From Sipunculus nudus (taxonomy: Eukaryota > Annelida > Sipuncula > Golfingiida > Sipunculidae), in the NCBI GenBank assembly GCA_026874595.1, contig CM049310.1:21740058-21804057 (forward strand): DNA of 64,000 bases. The letters run 5' to 3'. Both the position numbers and the translations under genes were made by a program. Below the pieces are notes generated by a model. The model saw only the letters and a list, made by a program, of their open reading frames with translations. It had not been told where the DNA came from and ran no database searches. Below are positions 49,175-61,077 of this stretch, one piece after another (position 1 is the first letter of the stretch; every line of letters starts with the position of its first letter).

Positions 49175-51711
49175 GCTCGCTCCGGAAACCAATGAAACCG
49201 ATTTTTTTAGGGAGTCTGGCCACGGTTGTTAATTTTTCGTTGTTAACGAAGTTTGATGAAATATTCAGGATAGTTCTGTAATGCTACAAGGAACAATTGT
49301 TTGAATTTTGGGCCGATCTATGCCTAAAAGAGTCCCGAATAGGCTTTGCTGTTTTTTGTGTGTTTTTTTTTGTTTTGTCTTAAACTGGGACGTTTAGCAG
49401 GTGACGATATGGCCGTATTTGGAGATAGTCGTGATGTCATAGAGCACAGTGTTGAGAGATTTCATATGAACCTGCACGGTGGCATGCATTTTTCTATCTG
49501 TTGTCCCTTGATAAGAACCGGAAACTTAAAATCTGCTACATGTAGCGACCATTTTTGCCGGATATATAAGCATTCCGCATGCCGGGTCCCCGCATGAGGA
49601 ATCTCACCTTCATTATATGACCATACGTGTACCGCTTTTATACGCTTTCCGCATTCCGTACATATAAGAAATCTTACCTTAAGTTTGCTGTTTATCACCT
49701 CCACGAAGCGGCAGGCAAAAAATGTTTTTGCGGGTGTTTGTTTTGTTTGTTTGTCTGTAAGCAACATAAGTCAAAAAGCTATTAACGGATTTTGATGAAA
49801 TTTTCAGGATAGCTCGGCAATAATCGAAGGAAAAATTGATTAAATTTTGATACTTAAGCATTTTTGATCCAGAAGTATTTTAAAGAAACATGCTGCTTTT
49901 CTGAAAGTTCCAAATTGCCGATGACGAAAAACATGCTTCCATAAGTGGGAAACTCGTTATACGGTCCAATGGCCGAAACCGCAAGGATAAAGGCGTTGCG
50001 TCTCGAAACACTGTCGCTCACAAGATCGGGTTCGGCTCTCGAATGGCATGGCTGGGTCTCCGCTGCTGGGATCGGTGGAGGGAATGTGGGTTGCTTCTGG
50101 CTTTACGGCTGTGGATGCTGTAGCTTTCCCAAAAAAGATCACCGAATCGGGATGGGCGGTGGCGGCCTTTTCGGCTCTTCTAGGCTTGGTGTGGCATTGC
50201 GTCTGATGGCTCGGAGAACGTGCTTAAGGAGCGCACAGGGCTGAGGTCTTGACCACAGCAACCTGTAGCTGCTCGAAGAGCGTAAACTTTCTTTGGCTTG
50301 AAAGTTCCATATGAGGCTAATGAGCTGACTTGGCGGAAGTCTGCGCTCTCTCTGAGTGCTTTTCTAGTTTATTTATAGGATGCCAGTGTGTATTCTGTAG
50401 GCTTAATGCAATGATGTGCATCCATGTAATTCAGGGTTTGAAGAATAATTGTTGGAAATTTATGAATAAATTCTAAGAATTAACAGATCGATAGAATAGA
50501 GGAACTTTCCAATGGATAAGTAAGCCCATGTTTTACCAATAGATGAAAGTTCTGAGCCAGGGACCACGTAACATTCATTCTAAATTATTCTACATATCCA
50601 CTGCCTGCAAAAGCCGCCTTTGTCAGGGGCGCTTTCACATGCAAGAAAGCTTTCCGACCAGTGAGAGCATGGCAACGCAGGTTTCCATAACGATTCTTCT
50701 TCTGCATTCTCATTGGCTGTTAATAACATTACTCGTACCGGTGTAAACTCTTCTGGTTACCCCCCCCCCCGGATTTCAGGTCATCCCATGGTTTTTGAAA
50801 TCGATTGCGGATTACCCCAGGGTAAATTTGAACGTAATTCTGTTACTGTTAACTTTACTTTTAAAATTACCCGTTGCTGATTTAAGCATTAAAAGTTAAA
50901 TTCTTTTGCTTTAATATCATGCATATATAAATAAACCACGTGAAAAATACTAGATTTAAAAGCTCGACTCAATCTATGAAAAAGGTTTATTACATTATAA
51001 TAAAAAATCATTATATTGACTTAGAAACTACACCAAAGCACATGACGCATTACATGGCAACATAAGATATACAAAGAAATTATTAGAATTTTAGATAAAT
51101 AAACTCAAAGAAACAAATGTTTTAGAAGGGTAAACTGAAGCTTTCGGGGTGAAATAGTTTGTATTAATCGAATTATTATGATGAGTTGTTATATGCGTAT
51201 AAATTTATTATATTTTGATACATTGCTAATCAGCTGAATAGGCAATCCAGGTGAATATGTTAGATATAGATATGCCTCCTCTTGGTGAATGAGCGACATT
51301 CCCAGAAACAAAACAAAAATAAGCTCGTGACCCTTTCGGCAAGTTTAATCTTCAACAGATGAAGCTATGATTTTGCAGTAGTCACGCACACACAGCAGAT
51401 ATATAACGAATATTCAGCTTATTATTACAGTAACCGGTATTTGGTGGAAGCTGGGCATGAATAAACAGTACAAATCATAATTCTTGATTTTTAATAGAGT
51501 TATTCATAAAAAAGCACATATATTTTGTATATAACAAAGTAAGTCAGCAAACTAAGCCAGAATCAAGTTATCCGTTTTTACTTTTCTGGTAGTATTACTA
51601 GACACATAATATTTAAGCCATATGACTTTATAACATTCCTTTTTAATATTATTGTTTTACTTAATAATTGAGGTTCATGAATAAAGTTTCACCGTTTCAG
51701 AATTATACTAC
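49175..51711. other. Repeat-fragment-rich intergenic DNA
   Basis: GATGAAATATTCAGGATAG (about 49255) and GATGAAATTTTCAGGATAG (about 49794) are two fragments of one dispersed repeat. GTCTGCGCTCTCTCTGAGTG (about 50339) looks like its terminal motif. A GC-richer block at 49970-50260 has a 99-codon frame without recognisable features. Confidence 0.35.
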
Positions 51712-51910
51712 TGGCTTCTGTGGTCTAGGGTTAGACTATAAGGCCAAAAACTGCAAGGTCGTGAGTTCAAATCTCAGCCGAACGGCCCTTCAGGGTGAAC
51801 GACCTACACGCTTGATGGAAGACTGTGCTCCATAGCCGTGTATTACACACAACCAAGCGCGCCTTTGGTTGGTTCCCCGGTTTTATGACCGCAGGTGCGG
51901 TAGACGCCGG
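51712..51910 (+). mobile_element. tRNA-derived SINE
   Basis: A box TGGTCTAGGGTTAGA (51721-51735) and B box GAGTTCAAATC (51763-51773) at normal spacing, resembling tRNA-Glu/Asp-type heads. There is no closed acceptor stem. A tRNA-unrelated body follows with GGTTGGTTCCCCGGTTTTAT. Both tRNA-like boxes are intact, so polymerase III binding is conceivable. Confidence 0.6.
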
Positions 51911-53029
51911 GCTTGTTTGTCACTAAAAATATACATTAAATTGAAATACAGGGAACGAATGCTACCGCTCTGTCAGATATTCCCAAAGCAAAATGGAGCT
52001 CTGCAGATGCACATATATGCATATGTAAAATATAAGATGGGTCAGGGGGTTACCCCCACCAAATATAATTAAGTCAGTGGGTTACCTCCACCAAATATAT
52101 ATTAAAATATAGGGTAATATTAAACATTGTCACCTGATAATATATCTATATGATGTAAGAATTGCCTCAATAGTCTCGTGCATTAGCAGATCATTGTCGG
52201 CCTCAGTCCATAACTATTGATAATTTCTGCAACAGGAACACTTGGAATGTTACAGCCAAGGAATGGAGACGGGACCAAGTGTTCATGGAATGTTTGAGAA
52301 TCATATGTAATTAGAGATCTACAGTAGCCTTCTCGGTCAATACCCTCATGCTTTCAGCGGAAGCGGCTCTGTCCATGCAGACAGTATTTCCTGGTTCTGT
52401 TTACATTTCAGGTCTCAGCCTGGGTGGGCAGGTGCAGTTTGAGCCATCTGCCGAAAATAACCGATGCCGGACCTGACTTTGGCGCTATCTGGGAGCAGAC
52501 TTGTTAACCAGACTGCGAAGTGACTGACTGGTCTGCGTGTGACTTGGACTACACATGGGTAGATGTGATGACAGTTTGGTTTTTATGTATATGTATACTT
52601 ATTCTTTGTGGACGAATTATAAAGAAGACAAAGAAACTCGGTAAGACATGCCAACAGGGTGAATATCAACATAATGAGGCTACTCTGGCTATGTCAGTTA
52701 TCTTGAAACAATATACAAATGTTTATTTATTTTCACTAACGCCCGGGTATATACAATTTTTTGTATCATTTTTTTATAATTTGTCAAGTTCAAAGTTGCC
52801 GGTTCCCGCCTAATGGTCTTATGTACCTTTACCCTTATTAAATAATGAGTCACATTCTTCTCACACTTTGTACAATGAACCGGAACACAGTGTATGGGAG
52901 AGGAACATGACCGATTATTGTTTAGTCTTTATAAAGACTAAGTACCGTATGGTTGTAGCTGCTGAGCGGGGTATATGTTAACGTGAAGTTGACCCCTATT
53001 TATGCATTTGTATATGAAATATGCAGCTG

Positions 53030-53031
<2 letters not shown>
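51911..53031. other. Intergenic DNA, no gene established
   Basis: The 97-codon frame at 52520-52813 has an N-terminal hydrophobic segment VWFLCICILILCG followed by KKTKK, a possible membrane anchor. With no homology signal and no neighbouring exon, I leave it uncalled. Confidence 0.35.
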
Positions 53032-53096
<65 letters not shown>

Positions 53097-53101
53097 ATAT
53101 A
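53032..53101. repeat. (TA)n microsatellite, left of MITE
   Basis: About 34 TA units; its last TA is the left target dinucleotide of the MITE. Confidence 0.95.
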
Positions 53102-53549
53102 CAGTGAACTCCCGCATGACGACCACCCCGTTAACAAGACCACCCCGCTAACACGACCACTTTTCTTGGTCCAAGATTTGTCTAATATAAATTATCATAT
53201 AAAAATTTTCGGTAACACGACCACCCCACTATCACGACCAACGACCACCTTTTTCGGTCCCGACCTTGAGATGAGCCCCCGTATCACGACCACTGGCTCG
53301 TGGCGGCCGCGGCCCGTTGAGCAGATGACACGCTCATCGCCCAGCTTGCACTTGGATAACAACCCGTGATTAATTTGCCGGGTACGTTGGGGAAAGCTCG
53401 CTTTCATCCGCCCAGCCATAGTTAGTTACCCATATTATCGTATGCGTTAAAACTGGCAGATTAATGTACAAGTATTCCGCTATCACGACCACCCCGCTAA
53501 CACGACCACTTTGCCTGGTCCCACAGGTGGTCGCGTTAGCGGGGTTTTA

Positions 53550-53552
<3 letters not shown>
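53102..53552. mobile_element. pogo/Tigger-like MITE, 451 bp
   Basis: Left end CAGTGAACTCCCGCATGACG, right end (reverse complement) CAGTAAAACCCCGCTAACGC, flanked by TA on each side. ACGACCACCCCGCTAACACG-type blocks repeat near both ends. These ends and the TA duplication fit the pogo branch of Tc1/mariner. Too short and frame-poor to encode a transposase. Confidence 0.75.
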
Positions 53553-53600
<48 letters not shown>

Positions 53601-53604
53601 TATA
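53553..53604. repeat. (TA)n microsatellite, right of MITE
   Basis: Continuation of the TA tract split by the MITE. Confidence 0.95.
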
Positions 53605-55026
53605 GTCATATTTTCATTCATAATATTCGTACTACATAAATAATTATTATATAAATAAGCTATTTACATAAACTCAAGATCAACTTTTAAAACAAATCAT
53701 GTTTCCTAAATGGGGTTGGAAGCTTGATATTCGGCTTATTTATATGTGGCTTTATACACTACATTTACGCTGACGAGGAACATTTAATTATAAGCCTGGG
53801 CAGTTTTAAAATTTCCTTAACATATACCCTGCTGCTGCGTATACCTGCGTATATTTCTGCATTATTTTATTTATTTAGTTTAGGAATATACCTGAAATCC
53901 TCATTAACATCAATGATTAAATTATTGTCGATAGAGCTATAAAGGTAAGAATTCCGACTCGTAGACTCTTGTCGTTCATTTTGGAATACTAATTACATAC
54001 GATTTGTATGTATGCCGGAATAACACGAACAATAAGGTGTTAGATGCTCCGGTGTAGCAGCTTATTAAACCCTGCAATGTAACTTAAACTTATTTAATAT
54101 GGACTTCTCGACTTTCTTGACTTTCATTTCAAGCACAGTAAGGCGTCTCCATCTTATGGTATAGCTGGGAAAAATGTGATATTTCAATATTTATAGGTTT
54201 ATAGAAAAAAAAATTCGAACTTTAGTGACCTTTCTTAGCCTGCGAATCATCCTCCATCCTTGAATATAAGTTGACAGATAATAGCTGAGGTACAGAAGAG
54301 TACCTTCATCCAATTAATGTCTGTCAAAAGATATACTTGAAACTGTCACTTCACTTAGAATGTCGCGAAAAAAAAATGATTGTTTTTTCATACAAAATTA
54401 ATTGTTTCACTCAAATTCTTTGAAAGGTTGCATCGTGTTGACTTCCTTCTAATGCCAGGGTACCCTGCACAGTCACTGTATGTCACTTTGTTTCAAAATA
54501 TTAAATTAAAAAATATAAAATATAAATTAATATCTAAAAATATGACTTACCCTTTCATGGGACAAATCATGTTCTGTTTCAACCAGAACCATTGAAGTCA
54601 ATCCTATCGGTACAAAGCTAAAATTCCTACTAGTTTTCTTTCACGGATTTTGAAAATATATCCAACTTAAATAGGTCGATGGACCTACAAAACCTTATTT
54701 GTTGAAAAGAAAACCACATAACTGGCATGGATATATCCGGTAATGAAATTCTTTCATCTTATGTCGAAACACTGTACATTTTCGTGACATGTTGTTCTTC
54801 TGAAAAATGGTGGAAAAGCCTGTCCATTTGACTAGATGACGCAATAATAAGAGTCTATTTCATAGGAAGGTTTTCAGGTTTTGAAACATAGGTAGTTTCA
54901 CTTCATTTATTATGAACCATTTGCTGCAGTCTTTAATGTGATGCTGCAGTCTGAACAGCGATAAATAATGTTGTATCAACGTGAGAATCCAACAAAACGT
55001 GGTAAAACGACCTAATATCCTCACAA
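53605..55026. other. Intergenic DNA, no gene established
   Basis: The frame at 53724-53942 is strongly hydrophobic (FSLGIYLKS, YTLLLRIPAYIS) but AT-driven and without family signal. Confidence 0.4.
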
Positions 55027-55180
55027 CAGGGGCGGATCCAGTATTAAGGAAAAAGGAGGAATTCAACCTAGGAGGACAAATGACAAAAGCTAACTAAAGG
55101 TTCCTAGGTCCGGAGAAGGGGGGTTCCAGGCCGCAAAAGTTAGTCTGAAACGTCTTCCACCGCCTCCGGATCCGCTTCTG
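55027..55180. mobile_element. hAT-like MITE, about 154 bp
   Basis: Left CAGGGGCGGATCCAG, right (reverse complement) CAGAAGCGGATCCGGAGG. No convincing 8-bp duplication. Ends resemble those of 23866-24090. Confidence 0.45.
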
Positions 55181-56185
55181 CAGCTACACAATGTGACAGG
55201 CAAAATCAGATGTAGTCGCTTGACATCTGTGACGTCACTTAAAACATCGCCGTGCATATTCTCACAAGTTTTAAATGGTACTTGGTTCATGTATTTAATT
55301 GATTATAGAATGGAATCAAAGAACTCTTAGCAATTCACTTGCCTCATATTTAATGTGGGATCACGTTGTTTTAAAACGCCGCTGAAAGTACTGTCCGTGA
55401 TGGAATACTTTCGACGTATGAACATATTAAAATGACGTGCCAAATTTGACATTTCTTCTGATTAACAAGAATGGAAGGGTTAACATAATACAGCCACATT
55501 TAAGCTTTGACATTTAGGTTTGTACGTTGTATTTCTACGACAGTTCCTTCAAACTGTCAGAAGAAGCACTGTGCGTGCTCATGGAGTACCCAGTAGACAC
55601 TGTCACAGGCGGTCTCAAAGATTAATTATAATAAACCGATAGCGACAATAAATTCAGGGGTTAATAATAGATTTTGATTGACACTTCTGTTACTGTTCCG
55701 GAGTCATAACATCGGAATTTCAGCTCCATTTCCTGTAAGAAAATTACCTTTTACCAAACGGAAACATATTTGATACCTTGAGGGTAGGGAGGGTATGTTG
55801 TGTTTTTGCAACCTGACTGGAATAAACGTGAAAATGAAACAATGTCAGAAGCAAATAATTCAAAACTGTCCCATGTACCCTAGACACCACATGCGCACAA
55901 TAATGCGTGCGCGCACACACACACACACACACACACAGGATCAAGTGTTTGTTATTCACTATTTCTCTTTGCCCGATACAGGGTTAATCTTTCAACAGTT
56001 TTGTAAATCATGCCGTGAGGTCCTTTTAAAATAAAATATAAAAAAAATAAAAATAAAATAAAATATTTTGAGGAACGGGTTTCATTCCGTGAATTTCGTG
56101 ACGGTAGTGAATTTATAGTGTTGATTTTCTTCCTTTACACAGACGGAAAGACACACTCACACACCTATATATATATATAAATGTC
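55181..56185. other. Intergenic DNA, no gene seen
   Basis: A (CA)n tract at 55912-55937 and A-rich AAATAAAAT runs at 56030-56065. Nothing coding recognised. Confidence 0.45.
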
Positions 56186-56186
56186 A

Positions 56187-56480
56187 GAGAAGAGATTGAA
56201 ATCCAGGCGGATTTTAAATTCGTCTAGACGAGATTGCAATTGTGGTCTCGCCTAGGCGATATTCCGATTGTGATCTCGCCTAGACGGATTTTAAACTCGC
56301 CTAGACAAGATCACAATCGCAATCTCGTCTAGGCGAGATTAAAATCCATCATGGAGCAGGACAGGATTTTAATCTCGCCTAGACGAGTTTAAAATCTGTC
56401 TGGTATCATCCAGGCGAGTTTAAAATCCGCCTGATATCACTTGGGTGGGTTTAAAATCTGCCTAGGCGAGATTAAAATAG
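56187..56480. repeat. Left palindrome-module arm
   Basis: At least seven CTAGGCGAG/CTCGCCTAG-type modules. Spacers alternate between A/T-rich TTTTAAA and CAATTG/GCAATC types, giving palindromes nested inside a larger inverted repeat. Confidence 0.85.
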
Positions 56481-56554
56481 TTATCTGAACTAATTTCCTA
56501 ATATACTTTGCATTGTAACTGACATTAGAAAGATGTTTTCAGTCAGATTTTCAA

Positions 56555-57020
56555 TATTTTAACACTGAATGGTTATGTTTTTTTCACAAATTATATATTT
56601 ATTAATATTTACAGAATATTATAATATTTATGTAATAAACAACATTACTTTTTACAGTAATGCAATAATTATCAACGTAATAATTAACATTAATTTTGGA
56701 AAAGGAATTATTAAATAGGTTTTTGTTTATTACTTGCGCCTTTTGATGTGTTTCATGTGGTCTTCAGATCATACCAGTTATTATTTTCTATATTTTTAAA
56801 CTGAAGGGTTATGTATTGTTTACAAGTGATATATTTAATAATATTTACAGAATATTATAATATTATTGATATAATAAACATTAATTGTTACAGTAATAAA
56901 TTATCATTAATATAATTTTTAACATTTATTTTGGAAATGGAATAATTTAATAGGTATTTGATAATTACTTGCACCTTTGATGTGTTTCATGTAGTCAGCA
57001 GCATCCATATCTTACCAATT
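56555..57020. repeat. Diverged 240-bp direct repeat in element core
   Basis: Both units contain GGGTTATG or TGGTTATG, TTTACAGAATATTATAATAT, TTTTGGAAA and TTGATGTGTTTCATGT in the same order. Confidence 0.75.
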
Positions 57021-57834
57021 ATCTGCTTAAAATTAATTAATTTTTATTGTTTCTCCCCATAGTTTTCTTAACAACCTTAGAGTTGTAAAAATCACTAATA
57101 ATTTATAAAAAAAAATAATTTGTAATTGTATACAATATATGGCAATTAGAGAGTTACATGTGGTATATTGAAGCACATTTCTTCTAATGTATATAATCTT
57201 CTTCTGATGTTTTTAGCGAACCTGTGAGCTTATGCGATGGCGCATATTCATACTTCTAAACTTTGCACAGGTTCGCATTAGGCCTGTAGGCCTTGTTATA
57301 AAAAAATGTTGGTTTTTGTGAATCTTCAGTATTTTCGAGACTTTGGATAGTTTTATATCATATCAGATTAGGTATGGTTTCTAGATTCATAGATTAATAG
57401 ATCAATTATGCATGTGCACTGAATTATACTGACAAATAATATATGAGTTATATTCAGTCTCCTTTTGTCTCTTTAAAATACTACATTACTAATATTACTA
57501 ATACCAGTTTCACTTCAAATAAATATTGCCATCAAAATTATTATGTAAATAATCAGAAGCATATATGCATATATGTATATGCCATATACAATACCCATGC
57601 ATGTAAGTTTCTTATTTCTAAATTTATAAATAAAAATATATAATATAAAATATTCAGTTCCCAAAATTGATTTTTATTAATACATTAACAATATAATATT
57701 CTGTTAATAATAATAAATATATCACTTGTGAACAATACATAACCAATCAGTGTTAAAATATTAAAAATCTGACTGAAAACATCTTTCATATGTTAGTTAA
57801 AATGCAAAGTATATAAGGAAATTAGATCAGATCA

Positions 57835-58126
57835 CTATTTTAATCTGGCCTAGGCAGATATTAAACCCGCCTAAGTGATATCAGGCAGATTCTAAACTTG
57901 CCTGGATGATACCAGACAGATTTTAAACTCGTCTAGGCGAGATTAAAATCCTGGCCTGCTCCATGATGGATTTTAATCTCGCCTAGGCGAGATTGCGATT
58001 GTGATCTCATCTAGGCGAGTTTAAAATCCGTCTAGGCGAGATCACAATCACAATCTCGACTAGGCGAGATCACAATTGCAATCTCGTCTAGGCGAATTTA
58101 AAATCCGCCTGGATTTCAATCTCGTC

Positions 58127-58129
<3 letters not shown>
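57835..58129. repeat. Right palindrome-module arm
   Basis: Mirror of 56187-56480 with several substitutions (for example CTCGACTAGGCGAG), including the shared block ATCCNNNCCTGCTCCATGAT (compare 56345-56372 inverted). Confidence 0.85.
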
Positions 58130-58131
<2 letters not shown>

Positions 58132-58200
<69 letters not shown>

Positions 58201-58290
58201 TGATAGAGAGAGAGACAGAGAGACAGAGAGACAGACAGACAGACAGCGAGAGAGAGAGAGAGACAGAGAGAGAGAAAGAGAAAGGAGAGG
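58132..58290. repeat. (TA)n followed by GAGA/CAGA repeat
   Basis: (TA)n to 58200, then purine-rich GAGAGACAGAGAGACAGACAG. Confidence 0.93.
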
Positions 58291-60252
58291 GTTCAGCGGA
58301 GTTCAGCTATGTTAAGGCTCGGACGAGTACAAAATAAATTTCTGTTTAGTTTTTGTGAAGTGGCAGTTGCAAAACTGGTAGAGATAAGGGACACTGATGC
58401 GAATTTTTAATTTGTTATTTGGATAATCATGGATGTTTCTACTGGTGTGGACGTACACTGCAGATAGGGAACCGAGTATAATTCCGTTTCATTTCTTTCA
58501 TTTCTTAATCTACAATATACGCAGTGATCTATACTGAATGCTGTATACGATAGCATGAAGCAACCTTCAAGAACTGAATACAATTCCCGAAGATGAATAA
58601 AAAAAAAACACGCTGAATGAAAGCTGTATCGATATAGAAGCACAAAAACCCTGCCCATATTCAACGTTAATGTTGTTTTATCTCTGCTATTATGACTTCT
58701 TCATTTTTATCCGTATTTCCGGAGAAACGTATTTGATTTCTTATCTTCTAACCATCAAGGGAATCTATTTCTACAGTTATTGGACCACGAGCACGCAAGG
58801 TTACCCTAGGCCTGTCCCTCTGTGTAATTCTTAATATTCCGTCGGCCACTCAAATATTCAAACGTTCATGTTTTCATAAAGATCCCTCCATCTTTATGTC
58901 ATTGCAATATTTAGCACATCCACCTGCCCTCATGATTGCGGCATTACATCTTGTCAAACATCAGTCATAAAAATTAAATGATCTTATAGAAAACTTTACA
59001 AAGGATGAATGAACGAGCTGAACAACATGCAAGTTCATAGCTAATAAGTTTTTCAGAAAACGTACAGCATATATAAAACCATGCAGAGATTCAGATAAAT
59101 ATATAGTTGTATCGGATATTAAGATTGCCTGTGAAATATGATTATGGAATTAAAAGAAGCATGCAATTGGAATTTTGTTGAATGTTAATAACCGGGAAGT
59201 TTTTTATTCAGAACACCATGTGCATGTGCCATACATGTGCGTGTTTGTGCCCCAAAGCACCCCAACAGTTTGGAATAGCAGTTGATTAAATACACGTTTC
59301 TAACACGGTACACTGTAGCAAACGTGAAGGCAGTTTAAACAACCATGCATGCATACGACCTTTACATAAAACATTTCATAAGTCAGACGGGACATGTATA
59401 AAAAACATTCAGTTTTTCTTCCGACAGAAGAAATATTTATAATAATAAGATAAATTTAAATTCTCGGTAAATGATAATTTTTTTTATCCGTACATAAAGG
59501 CCTACTGTTTGTCGTGCGAGCTGTTTTTGGTGGTAAAACTTCAGTTTTATTTCACTGAGGTTCAACAGTAAACTAAATCTGCGATGAATAGATTAAATAT
59601 CTGATTACTTGAAACTGAATTTCTATTTTACGGGCTGTGCGCTCGCAGCCGGGTGCCATGGCTTCAAATCTTAACAGCTAGTCTGACTTTTGATTACCTT
59701 TTGTGGAATATTTACGACACCAATATCCAATCAGCGTCTGCTTTATGAGGTTATTTCTGCAAGTGATCAGCGTCCTTGACCCGGTAGTCTGGACGACATG
59801 AGTTGTACTGGGCAGTTTTCCCAGTTGATATCAAAGTATTTCTTGGATACGCGGCCAGATATGTATTTGGTTTACTTAAAGTTAATTTGGTTTGTAATTT
59901 CTTTACTAAATATATTATAATTAAAGGAATGTCTGTCAAAAATAACAAATGAGCCTAGGCGGTGTATTAAATAATAAATATCTTATCTGCCATCTGTGCT
60001 TCACCTACAAGGATGAAATAGTTCTCATAATGGCACCAATGGAAGCTATACCGGGAGCTCAACTGCCACTGAAATCAACATAATTTTTCTGATAATTTTT
60101 CATGATCAAATGTTTGTTGGTTCGACTTATGCATTTAGATTTGATAATGAGCAATCAACTTGTCCATTTGTTCCATACTCCTTTATTAATGTATAGTATA
60201 TTTAAAGTTTAGTAGTGAGGCATATAGGATGTTATATAGCCTTTTACCCTCT

Positions 60253-60257
<5 letters not shown>
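58291..60257. other. Intergenic DNA, no gene seen
   Basis: Short frames only. Nothing recognisable on either strand. Confidence 0.45.

Positions 60258-60297
<40 letters not shown>
60258..60297. repeat. (TA)n microsatellite
   Basis: About 20 TA units. Confidence 0.95.
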
Positions 60298-60301
<4 letters not shown>

Positions 60302-60825
60302 TATTTTATTATGATTATTTTATTATTTTTTTATATTTATCAATACGATTTTACATTATTCTTTGCTTTTGACATAAGAAAACCTTGTTTCAGTGTTTTT
60401 CCGAATTAATCTCCAAATTAATTAATCCGTAGATATATGCTTTTTTATTCATTTAGTGATTTCAGCATTTAGGGTTATACAAGAGAGAAAGTTCAATATT
60501 CTTATTTTTCTGTAAGTAAAGTTTTACGGGCTTTTTGGGTACTTTAAATGCTTGCCCTTTTGGTCTTTCATCAATTTACATGACTTTAGCAGAGAAGAAG
60601 TGATTATAGGATCAATTTTTTTTTTCTTAAATGATCTTATACGACTCAATAAGGTCAGCTCTCAATATTCGTTTCTCCTCAGACTTGGATGGTTGAGATA
60701 AACTTAGAGATCACGATAATATGATTTTGTTGCCCTTATTAATCTGTTAGTAAATCTTCTTTGAAGGTCCTCCACGGTCTATGTCATTTATGTGTAAATT
60801 AGGGCTACAAAGAAATGTTCTAACA
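60298..60825. other. Intergenic DNA, no gene seen
   Basis: T-rich, without coding content. Confidence 0.45.
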
Positions 60826-61070
60826 AGGGACGTAGCCAGGATTTACGGAAGGGGGGAGTTAGGGGTGGGTGGGTGCCGCAGTCGACTCGGGGGATGCGGT
60901 TTGCAGCAAACCAACTGGCAAAGATTATATATTATATAGCGAAGGGGGAACTTCAATATCCTTGTGAAATTTTGTGAAAGCTATTTAGAATCTGGAAAGT
61001 TATATAACATAATTTGTCGGGGGGGGGGGGGGGGCTATGGCCCCATGCGACACCCCCTGGCTACGCCCCT
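60826..61070. mobile_element. hAT-like MITE, about 245 bp
   Basis: AGGGACGTAGCCAGG at the left is the inverse, with one mismatch, of CCTGGCTACGCCCCT at the right. TTCTAACA before and TCCTAACA after make a probable 8-bp target duplication with one mismatch (one base is shared with the end). Poly-G of about 16 near the right end. Confidence 0.7.
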
Positions 61071-61077
61071 CCTAACA

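Larger units (their letters stand above)
56186..58129. mobile_element. 1.94-kb foldback element with CTCGCCTAGGCGAG arrays
   Basis: Left end AGAGAAGAGATTGAAATCCA and the inverse of the right end AGAGACGAGATTGAAATCCA lead into about 500-bp inverted arms. Each arm is built of the palindrome CTCGCCTAGGCGAG and variants (CGTCTAGACGAG, CCTAGGC), spaced by TTTAAAATCC or by GATTGCAATTGTGATC-type linkers. Inner arm parts (CACTGAATGGTTATG and inverse) pair as well. The centre holds a diverged direct repeat of about 240 bp (56555-56795 and 56796-57020). No transposase, no clear target duplication; (TA)n follows the right end. Confidence 0.8.

Noticed and set aside
51712-51785. A functional tRNA gene
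   Set aside because: A and B boxes are present but the acceptor stem does not close and a SINE-like body follows. The same holds for 19060-19135.
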